In this document: one piece after another, positions 1-5,373 of the stretch
Layout of the letters: each line of letters starts with the position of its first letter
Position numbering within the stretch: the stretch's first letter is position 1
Assembly: GCA_025455085.1 (NCBI GenBank)
Contig: JALONF010000166.1
Location: 1 to 5,373 of the forward strand
Direction of reading: 5' to 3'
DNA from: Ignavibacteriaceae bacterium
Lineage (GTDB): Bacteria > Bacteroidota > Ignavibacteria > Ignavibacteriales > Ignavibacteriaceae
DNA length: 5,373 bases
Notes under the pieces: model-generated
Seen by the model: only the letters and a program-made list of their open reading frames with translations
Told to the model about the DNA's origin: nothing
Databases searched by the model: none
Translations under genes and position numbers: made by a program

Positions 1-485
1 AGAGATTACGATACATTCAAAATGCTGCCGGCGGAGTTCCATCGCCATTCGATTGCTGGCTGGTTCTTCGTTCAACAAAAACACTTGCTGTGCGAATGAA
101 ACAACACGAAGAAAATGCAAAAGCTTTTGCTGAGTTTCTTTCTAAATCAGGCGCAGCAAAAAAAGTAATTTATCCGGGATTAAAAGATCATCCGCAGCAC
201 GAGCTGGCGAAAAAACAAATGCGAGGATTTGGTGGAATGGTTTCTGCTGATTTCGGAACAATTGAAAAAGCAAAGAAAGTTTTGAACAACGTCAGAATTT
301 TCACTTTAGCCGAAAGCCTAGGTGGAGTTGAAAGTTTAATCTGTCATCCTGCATCAATGACACATGCATCAGTGCCGAAAGAAGAAAGAGAGAAATACGG
401 CTTCACAGATGCGCTAGTTCGTTTTTCAGTTGGGATCGAAGATGTTGAGGATTTGATTAAGGATGTCGAACAAGCGTTGAGATAG
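1..485 (+). CDS. Cystathionine gamma-synthase/gamma-lyase family PLP enzyme, C-terminal part
   Basis: This is the 3' part of a gene cut by the left edge; the frame opens at base 3 and reads 160 residues to TAG at 483-485. The family is fold-type I PLP enzymes of transsulfuration, cytosolic tetramers of about 380-400 residues, so roughly 40% is present. The sequence shows the family's C-terminal domain: NAAGGVPSPFDCWLVLR (about residues 7-23), the motif ESLGGVES (104-111), HPASMTHASVP (about 115-125), and VRFSVGIED, whose arginine (residue 140) matches the conserved substrate-carboxylate binder. The PLP lysine lies upstream of the window. An in-frame GTG at base 90 is internal, because homologous sequence continues upstream of it. 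Synthase (O-acyl-homoserine plus cysteine) and lyase (cystathionine to cysteine) cannot be separated on this fragment, so I give no symbol. The gene converges on the methyltransferase four bases away. Confidence 0.95.
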   Translation, partial: RLRYIQNAAGGVPSPFDCWLVLRSTKTLAVRMKQHEENAKAFAEFLSKSGAAKKVIYPGLKDHPQHELAKKQMRGFGGMVSADFGTIEKAKKVLNNVRIFTLAESLGGVESLICHPASMTHASVPKEEREKYGFTDALVRFSVGIEDVEDLIKDVEQALR

Positions 486-489
486 TTGT

Positions 490-1290
490 CTATTTCTTCC
501 TGACTATCCATACATCCTGTGGTATATAACTTCCTTCAGGTTCTCTGGTAGCGTGCTCTAATATTTCAACTTCTGAAAAAAGTTTTCGCATAAATTCAGG
601 AGGCTGATATGCTGCGAATGTTCTATGACCTTCCTTAACATTTCCTCTCACTACTAATTTTCCTGCCTCAAATAACTTCAATTCATCTGCATTTAATTTT
701 GGTTTACAATTATTGCCGTGGGTTGTGAGGAAAATTATTCCGTTTGGTTTGCATAATCTTTTCAGTTCAACAAACCAGGCGTAATGCATTTCTTCAGATA
801 GATGAGTGAAAACAGAGGTTGCATAAATGGTATCAAAAAAATTGCTTTGATATTCCAGCGGCGGCTGGAGATTATTTTTAGAGAAGTGGACTTGAGGAAT
901 ATTCTTCTGGCACCACTCAATTGTTTGATGATTATAATCCGAACCAAATATCTCGCAACTGCTATCAAGTAGTTTCGGCAAGTGTCGAATTATTCTTGCA
1001 GGTCCGCAGCCCCACTCTAAAATCCTGGCATTTTTTAATCCAATGTGCTTTTCAAAATAACTGATTAGCCATTTAGCAGTGTCAAGACTATCATTATAAT
1101 AATTATCATAATTCATCTGAAAGGATTCGTAAATCATATAATCCGGCGGGAGGATTACATCAGGATTATGTTCTTTGAATGCTTTATTGCTCGTTCGATT
1201 TCTGAACTTCTGATAATGGAAATTCAGCCGGTCGGCAAGATGCATTAATCCCATTTTCCGTAGAAGAGTAGTTATATTTGATTTGTTCAT
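490..1290 (-). CDS. Class I SAM-dependent methyltransferase
   Basis: This encodes a soluble protein of 266 residues with a Rossmann-type methyltransferase core. Motif I is ILEWGCGPA (residues 90-98), the glycine-rich SAM loop. An acidic residue at the end of the second strand (D118 in GSDYN) should contact the SAM ribose. FFDTIYATSVFTHL (151-164) is the motif IV region, and LKRLCKPNGIIFLTTHG (176-192) is the usual helix and strand five. An N-terminal helical extension (1-80) precedes the core, and the protein ends PQDVWIVRKK. There is no signal peptide or membrane segment. I start it at ATG 1290; a TTG directly before it (1293) is also possible. A weak AGGT lies about five bases upstream of the ATG. 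The acceptor substrate is unknown: proteins of this type methylate small molecules or sugars, often in surface-polysaccharide clusters, but no such genes are visible here. It is transcribed divergently from the exported-protein gene. Confidence 0.88.
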   Translation of the reverse strand: MNKSNITTLLRKMGLMHLADRLNFHYQKFRNRTSNKAFKEHNPDVILPPDYMIYESFQMNYDNYYNDSLDTAKWLISYFEKHIGLKNARILEWGCGPARIIRHLPKLLDSSCEIFGSDYNHQTIEWCQKNIPQVHFSKNNLQPPLEYQSNFFDTIYATSVFTHLSEEMHYAWFVELKRLCKPNGIIFLTTHGNNCKPKLNADELKLFEAGKLVVRGNVKEGHRTFAAYQPPEFMRKLFSEVEILEHATREPEGSYIPQDVWIVRKK

Positions 1291-1349
1291 CAATTACCTG
1301 TTATGAAATTTACAATCAGGTGTTATAATATTATTTAATGTGGACTGGT

Positions 1350-1357
1350 CAAAATTA
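1350..1357 (-). promoter_or_regulatory. Candidate -7 box for the methyltransferase gene
   Basis: Read on the minus strand, these bases are TAATTTTG, an exact fit to the Bacteroidota primary-sigma -7 consensus TAnnTTTG. The box lies 59 bases before the methyltransferase ATG, which would give a leader of about 50 bases. No exact TTTG -33 element is found at the usual spacing of about 19-21 bases. A box this short in AT-rich DNA can occur by chance, so this is tentative. Confidence 0.3.
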
Positions 1358-1400
1358 ATCAAGTATCTCGAATTTGCACTAAAAAGAAATACAAATTCCC

Positions 1401-1408
1401 TAAATTTG
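1401..1408 (+). promoter_or_regulatory. Candidate -7 box for the exported-protein gene
   Basis: The bases TAAATTTG fit the Bacteroidota -7 consensus TAnnTTTG exactly. The box ends 27 bases before the GTG start at 1436, leaving a short leader of about 20 bases. A TTTG at 1373-1376 could be the -33 element, but the 24-base spacing is longer than usual. It is supported only by consensus match and position in the divergent intergenic region. Confidence 0.35.
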
Positions 1409-1435
1409 ATAAAGAAATAAAATCGTTTAGAATTA

Positions 1436-2296
1436 GTGTCGAAATTGAAAAATATATTAATACTGTTTTTAATGCTTCTATCATCTGAAAAACTTTTCAG
1501 CCAGACAGATTCTATCGAGGTTTATCTAATTGATGCATACTGCACCGGGGAAATTCCATATATATTTAAATTATCTTTTTATACAAGTGATGTATGCAAA
1601 GCCAAAGTCATCTTATACGCCGGAGGCGTATCCGCCTCAGGCGGAGAAGATAAATATGAGTTTGGAGTTTCATATGAACCATCAGATTTGCATAAGACTG
1701 ATATTGCTTTAAGCAATCTTGTCTTTAAGGACAACATAGTAAATTTTGTAATCATTACTGAAACTGATTCAGGTGTAATTAACAAGAGTGAAATTTTTGA
1801 TTTCGATCTGCCATTCGAACCAAATATAAAAAATGGTTCCGATTGGATCACTTTGTGTTTATTTGGATCTTCAATATTTCTCATCCCATATCCGAGTTAT
1901 GCTGCAGAGTCTCAACAAAGTTACTTCAGCTTAACAAAGGAAATCCCTGTAATATCATTTCGTTCAAAAAGTATTAACTACCCATCAGGATATTTATCTT
2001 TTGAATACACCTATATCTTTAATGCAGAAGATCCAGGCTATCTGCGTGCTGGGTATAAAAGAATTTTTGAGATACCTGGCTTAGAATATATTTCACCGGG
2101 CATATCATTATACTCAAATTTTGATACAAATCATGGGATAAGTCCAGAGTTTTCAATTGGATTATTTACAATAAAAGATACTTTTACGATGTATGTTCGT
2201 TGCAGAAGCAATTTTACATTTCATTCTTCAGGATCGAATTTCCAGGAGGTTTATATTGGTTTTTACTCAGGTCTCTTCTCGCTCTACCTTGATTAA
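1436..2296 (+). CDS. Exported protein of unknown function, likely envelope-associated
   Basis: I do not recognise this 286-residue protein. Its start has a lysine-containing tip, a hydrophobic core (about residues 7-16) and the cleavage-like FSQ-T (21-24), which is a clear signal peptide without a lipobox cysteine. Residues 26-125 read as alternating hydrophobic strands, compatible with a beta-sandwich domain. A hydrophobic stretch follows at about 138-157 (ITLCLFGSSIFLIPYPSYAA), which could be a membrane or buried segment. The rest is rich in aromatic, alternating strands and ends YIGFYSGLFSLYLD, suggesting outer-membrane-type strands, although the length is short for a barrel. The GTG start at 1436 is the only initiator that keeps the whole signal peptide; an in-frame TAA lies at 1418-1420, TTG at 1445 is an alternative, and no Shine-Dalgarno sequence is seen. 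Residues 59-72 are encoded by a GC-rich palindromic element. The TonB-dependent receptor gene follows 78 bases downstream. Confidence 0.8.
   Translation: MSKLKNILILFLMLLSSEKLFSQTDSIEVYLIDAYCTGEIPYIFKLSFYTSDVCKAKVILYAGGVSASGGEDKYEFGVSYEPSDLHKTDIALSNLVFKDNIVNFVIITETDSGVINKSEIFDFDLPFEPNIKNGSDWITLCLFGSSIFLIPYPSYAAESQQSYFSLTKEIPVISFRSKSINYPSGYLSFEYTYIFNAEDPGYLRAGYKRIFEIPGLEYISPGISLYSNFDTNHGISPEFSIGLFTIKDTFTMYVRCRSNFTFHSSGSNFQEVYIGFYSGLFSLYLD
1610..1651. repeat. GC-rich double-palindrome element inside a coding frame
   Basis: Two hairpins sit side by side: 1615-1631 (arms ATACGCC and GGCGTAT, loop GGA) and 1631-1645 (arms TCCGCC and GGCGGA, loop TCA). Outer arms ATCTT (1610-1614) and AAGAT (1647-1651) are also complementary, so the block could fold as a small cloverleaf. 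GAGGCG (1623-1628) and CGCCTC (1633-1638) offer an alternative pairing. Bases 1616-1646 are 71% G+C (22 of 31) in a strongly AT-rich gene. The 42 bases start exactly on a codon and add 14 residues (ILYAGGVSASGGED). This looks like a small palindromic repeat of the REP or Rickettsia-palindromic-element kind inserted in frame. Only one copy is visible, so its repetitive nature is inferred. Confidence 0.6.
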
Positions 2297-2374
2297 GGAA
2301 TATTCCAACCAGGAATCATTTAACCCACTTTTTTGTTATAGATAATTAATAGTAGAATCTTTAATTATAAGACG

Positions 2375-4900
2375 TTGAAAACACTTATTTACATATCTCT
2401 AATTCTTTTTACCAGTCTTTCTTATTCACAGACAGGAAAACTGAAAGGAAAAGTCACAGATGGTTCATCAGCAATACCATCTGTTAATATTATTATTCTC
2501 GATACGAATTTTGGAACAGCAAGTAAGCTTAATGGAACCTACGAGATCACAAGTATACCTGCAGGTCTCTATGAGGTAAAGTTTAGTGCGATAGGTTTTG
2601 ACTCGAAAACCTTTGATGTTGAGATCGAAGCGAATAAGATTACTGAACTGAATGTTGAACTACAGAGTAAAGCGATAGAGCTGCAGAGTGTTGAAGTAAC
2701 AGATTTTCAGGTGCAGGATCAGAGAGATACGAGAACGAGTCTTATTGATTTAAATCCGAGAGATGCTAAAACTCTTCCTGGTGCAGCGGAAGATGTTTTC
2801 AGAACTCTTCAGTCGCTTCCCGGCGTACTAGCACCAAATGATTTTTCTTCACAGCTTGTTGTTAGAGGCAGTGGACCGGATCAGAATCTGATCATTCTCG
2901 ATGACGTGGAAGTCTTCAATCCATACAGACTATATGGTGTTGTTAGTATGTTTAATCCCGATGCTGTTGAAAATGTTAACCTTATTTCTGGTGGTTTTCC
3001 TGCAAAGTACGGTGATAGACTTTCAGCCGTTTTAGATGTAACAAACAAAGAAGGAACCACTTCAAAAAGTTTGATGGGTATGGTTAATATTTCTATTGTG
3101 GATGCGAATCTTGTTCTGGAAGGGAAAAATCCTTTTAATCTAAGAGGCAGTTGGTTATTCAACACACGGCGCACTTATTATGATCTGATCATTGAACCAT
3201 TTGTAAAAAGTGCCGGGCTTGTTGATGATAATACCAGTTTCCCAAATTTTTATGATCTTCAGGGAAAGATTGTGATTGGTCCCTACAACGGTCATAAGTT
3301 TTTATTAAATGGAATTCTTTCGAGGGATGCAGTAAACGTTGTCAGCGGTGAAGAAAGAGAAACACCTGACAGTGTTGGAGTATTCAACGTTACAAATAAT
3401 GATTTGCTGTCTGCTGCGTGGCATTTTGCGCCTAACGAAAATACTCTAAACAAAGTTATCGTCTCCTGGTATAGAAACAACGGCACAACAGATTTTGATT
3501 CACAAATACTTGATCCATCACTTAACCGCGGTAATTTTGAAAATACTATTCCGGATACATTAGCGCCTTATCTTCTGCGATTTTCCTTTGGTGGAGATTT
3601 TATTTACGAGAAATATTCTATTGATGATAAGTTCACTTATATTATCCAGGATCATATTATCGAAGCAGGTGCTGGTGTTGATTTTATGCAGACTACAATT
3701 GATTTTACCTTTGATCTCGATGAACAGCTTCAGGCAGTACTGAATTCAAATCCTCAGTTCAGATCTGCACTGGATGATCTTAAGGACGTTCAGAATTTTA
3801 ACCGCTACCGGGCCTATCTTCAGGATAACTTTCGAATAACAGAACAATTTACATTTCAGCCGAGCCTGAGATTAGATTATTATAATATTCTTGAGAAAGC
3901 GTATTTAGCTCCACGTCTTTCATTATCTTATGCATTTGATGAGCTTACTACATTGCGTGCTGTTTGGGGGTTATATTATCAGTCTCCCGGTTATGAAAAA
4001 TTAAGAGACCAGGGAATTCTGTATGATCTTTCTGATAGATACACGGAAACTCTGATTGCTGAAAAGGCAACACACTATGTTCTTGGTATTGAAAGATGGC
4101 TATCAGGTGAGTGGAGTGCAAGAGTCGAGGGTTACTATAAAGATTTTGATAATTTATACAGACCTCAGAAATTGCAGGGCGAAAGATTTTATACTGAACC
4201 AATTCCGGGTAAAGATCCAAGATTTGCCTCGGGCTGGACATTGCCTGCAATATTCAGTGGTGATTCCTTAACCCAGATTCCAATCAATGCTTCTTATGGC
4301 GAAGCCTACGGATTTGAATTTTTCCTTTCGAAGAGAAATACTTTTTACGAGAGCAGATTTTCCGGCTGGGTATCGTATGCACTTGCTTACACAAACAGGT
4401 ACGAAGATGGGATAAAATATCCTTTCAACTTTGACCAGAGACATACGGTCAATATCGTTTTGAACTATCAGCTAAACAGCTGGCTTGAGTTTGGAGTTAG
4501 GTGGCAGTACGGTTCTGGTTTCCCGATCAGCCAGCCTGCTGGAGTGAAACCGAGAATCATTCTTGTTGATCAGGATCTTGATGGAACACCTGAAACTCCA
4601 GTCATTGCTACAAGAGATCTAAATAATGGTGGTGACAACCCGGTAATCTTTGATGTTGATTTTGCTGACAGAAAACTGAACTCAAGAAAACCAACCTACC
4701 ACCGTCTCGATTTTCGTGTCAACGCATTTGCTGATTGGTGGGATCTTGATTGGACAATTTATCTCGATGTAATTAATATTTATAACCGATCGAATGTAAT
4801 CGGGTATGATTATTATGTTGAAGATAATCTTACACTCGGCAGAGAAACCACTACTATGCTTCCTATAATTCCCACACTCGGTTTTAGTGTAAGGTTTTAA
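2375..4900 (+). CDS. TonB-dependent outer-membrane receptor with carboxypeptidase-like regulatory domain
   Basis: This encodes an 841-residue outer-membrane receptor, complete and of normal family length. A signal peptide (1-19, ending SYSQ) is followed by a carboxypeptidase-like regulatory domain (about 21-100; GKLKGKVTDG, NGTYEITSIPAGLYEVKF, SAIGF). A linker with VEVTD (107-111) could hold the TonB box. The plug domain (about 128-227) shows LQSLPGV, VVRGSGPDQNLIILDDVEV and GGFPAKYGDRLSAVLDV. The remainder is the beta-barrel, with receptor signatures FNFDQRHTVN (from residue 684) and a final strand ending GFSVRF, the terminal phenylalanine expected for BAM-dependent insertion. The TTG at 2375 is the only sensible start, since no methionine codon occurs before the plug is over; no Shine-Dalgarno sequence is seen. 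Such receptors import siderophores, vitamins, glycans or peptides using TonB energy. No SusD partner is adjacent, so the substrate is unknown. Genes on both sides are co-oriented. Confidence 0.95.
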   Translation: MKTLIYISLILFTSLSYSQTGKLKGKVTDGSSAIPSVNIIILDTNFGTASKLNGTYEITSIPAGLYEVKFSAIGFDSKTFDVEIEANKITELNVELQSKAIELQSVEVTDFQVQDQRDTRTSLIDLNPRDAKTLPGAAEDVFRTLQSLPGVLAPNDFSSQLVVRGSGPDQNLIILDDVEVFNPYRLYGVVSMFNPDAVENVNLISGGFPAKYGDRLSAVLDVTNKEGTTSKSLMGMVNISIVDANLVLEGKNPFNLRGSWLFNTRRTYYDLIIEPFVKSAGLVDDNTSFPNFYDLQGKIVIGPYNGHKFLLNGILSRDAVNVVSGEERETPDSVGVFNVTNNDLLSAAWHFAPNENTLNKVIVSWYRNNGTTDFDSQILDPSLNRGNFENTIPDTLAPYLLRFSFGGDFIYEKYSIDDKFTYIIQDHIIEAGAGVDFMQTTIDFTFDLDEQLQAVLNSNPQFRSALDDLKDVQNFNRYRAYLQDNFRITEQFTFQPSLRLDYYNILEKAYLAPRLSLSYAFDELTTLRAVWGLYYQSPGYEKLRDQGILYDLSDRYTETLIAEKATHYVLGIERWLSGEWSARVEGYYKDFDNLYRPQKLQGERFYTEPIPGKDPRFASGWTLPAIFSGDSLTQIPINASYGEAYGFEFFLSKRNTFYESRFSGWVSYALAYTNRYEDGIKYPFNFDQRHTVNIVLNYQLNSWLEFGVRWQYGSGFPISQPAGVKPRIILVDQDLDGTPETPVIATRDLNNGGDNPVIFDVDFADRKLNSRKPTYHRLDFRVNAFADWWDLDWTIYLDVINIYNRSNVIGYDYYVEDNLTLGRETTTMLPIIPTLGFSVRF

Positions 4901-4952
4901 TTCTTATTTTTCATAAAGATAATTTTCAAAATATTTCTCTCATTCATCCTCA

Positions 4953-5373
4953 ATGAAAAAATCAATCTTACTCTGGTCAATTGCCTTTGTGCTTACTGTT
5001 TTTACTGCAATATATCAAAGAATGACAGGTCCGACTTATCCCATATCAGGCGAAGCAGTTATTGGTAGTGAAGTGATAAAGTATAAACTGGACAGAACAC
5101 ACGGCGGTGAAGGCGATCATCTGATTAAAACTAATGACGCCTGGACTTCAATTGATATGAAAAGACAAAACGGGAAATTATTTGCTTCGCTGCCTTATCA
5201 GCCGCCTGCTGGTAAACTGCTTTATCACATTGTTCTTCAAAACGGTGAAAATGCTGTAAAACTACCAGCAAACGGTGAAGTAGTTATCAGGTTTAAAGGT
5301 GATGTGCCAGTATTGTTTTTGATTCCGCATATCATTTTTATTTTTGGTGCAATGCTGCTATCGACAAGAACTG
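4953..5373 (+). CDS. Membrane protein of unknown function, N-terminal part
   Basis: An open frame starts at ATG 4953 and runs off the right edge after 140 full codons without a stop. The N-terminus MKKSILLWSIAFVLTVF forms a membrane anchor or uncleaved signal (about residues 4-20). It leads into YQRMTGPTYP (21-30), then a polar, strand-rich region of about 95 residues containing THGGEGDH (49-56) and LPYQPPAGKLLYH (80-92). A second hydrophobic helix (about 118-137; VPVLFLIPHIIFIFGAMLL) closes the visible part. The likely topology is an N-terminal anchor, an extracytoplasmic beta domain and a second transmembrane helix, with more to follow. I cannot name a function. The start is well placed, 52 bases after the receptor's stop codon, but lacks a Shine-Dalgarno sequence. 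The codon pattern is even and coding-like throughout. Spacing and orientation suggest co-transcription with the receptor gene. Confidence 0.8.
   Translation, partial: MKKSILLWSIAFVLTVFTAIYQRMTGPTYPISGEAVIGSEVIKYKLDRTHGGEGDHLIKTNDAWTSIDMKRQNGKLFASLPYQPPAGKLLYHIVLQNGENAVKLPANGEVVIRFKGDVPVLFLIPHIIFIFGAMLLSTRT

Noticed and set aside
90..485. GTG at base 90 as the start of a separate short protein
   Set aside because: The reading frame continues upstream to the window edge with clear family sequence (NAAGGVPSPFDCWLVLR), so this GTG is an internal valine codon.
854..869. Hairpin TCCAGC-GGCG-GCTGGA followed by a T-rich run on the plus strand, terminator-like
   Set aside because: It lies in the middle of the methyltransferase coding region, on its antisense strand, and encodes an ordinary Leu-Gln-Pro-Pro-Leu segment. 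A chance palindrome is more likely than a terminator.
1139..1157. Inverted repeat TAATCC/GGATTA with a seven-base loop
   Set aside because: It is inside the methyltransferase coding sequence, short and isolated, and has no regulatory context.
2297..2306. Perfect palindrome GGAATATTCC just after the exported-protein stop codon
   Set aside because: The arms are only five bases with no room for a loop and no following T-run, so it is not a credible terminator. An operator role cannot be supported from one copy.
2332..2365. Possible promoter before the receptor gene (TTTG at 2332-2335 with a TAGAATCTTT region downstream)
   Set aside because: The -33-like TTTG is present but no acceptable TAnnTTTG follows at the right spacing; such matches are expected by chance in AT-rich DNA.
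2881..4271. Several short open frames overlapping the receptor gene on both strands
   Set aside because: They have no family resemblance or start signals and lie wholly within a well-supported gene, so they are shadows of its coding pattern.
4920..4927. TAATTTTC before the last gene, seven of eight matches to TAnnTTTG
   Set aside because: It misses the final G and has no TTTG partner upstream; co-transcription with the receptor gene explains expression equally well.

Overview
The window looks like a piece of an AT-rich chromosome from the Bacteroidota/Chlorobi/Ignavibacteria group. Four signs point there: a TonB-dependent receptor that starts with a carboxypeptidase-like regulatory domain, two signal peptides ending in a Ser-Gln step (FSQ-T and YSQ-T), four readable gene starts with almost no Shine-Dalgarno sequence, and intergenic matches to the Bacteroidota -7 box TAnnTTTG. 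An Ignavibacteria-type genome is my best guess. It is an inference from style, because no rRNA or other marker gene is present.

Layout from left to right: (1) the C-terminal 160 residues of a PLP-dependent cystathionine gamma-synthase/gamma-lyase family enzyme on the + strand, cut by the left edge. (2) A class I SAM-dependent methyltransferase on the - strand, convergent with gene 1 and only 4 bases from it. (3) A 145-base divergent intergenic region (1291-1435) with one candidate TAnnTTTG box on each strand. (4) An exported protein of 286 residues that I do not recognise, on the + strand. It carries a compact GC-rich double-palindrome element of about 42 bases inside its reading frame. (5) A complete 841-residue TonB-dependent outer-membrane receptor. 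(6) The first 140 residues of a membrane protein of unknown function, running off the right edge.

Genes 4 to 6 lie on the same strand with gaps of 78 and 52 bases and all encode envelope proteins, so they may form a cell-surface transcription unit. No SusD-like lipoprotein or iron-uptake partner is visible, so the receptor's substrate cannot be named. The enzyme and the methyltransferase have no obvious functional link to this group.

No RNA gene, insertion sequence, CRISPR array, phage gene or complete new system can be supported here. The most unusual signal is the palindromic element at 1610-1651. It is an in-frame 14-codon block, much richer in GC than its surroundings, that resembles a small mobile palindromic repeat tolerated inside a protein. 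No stretch longer than 300 bases lacks a gene.
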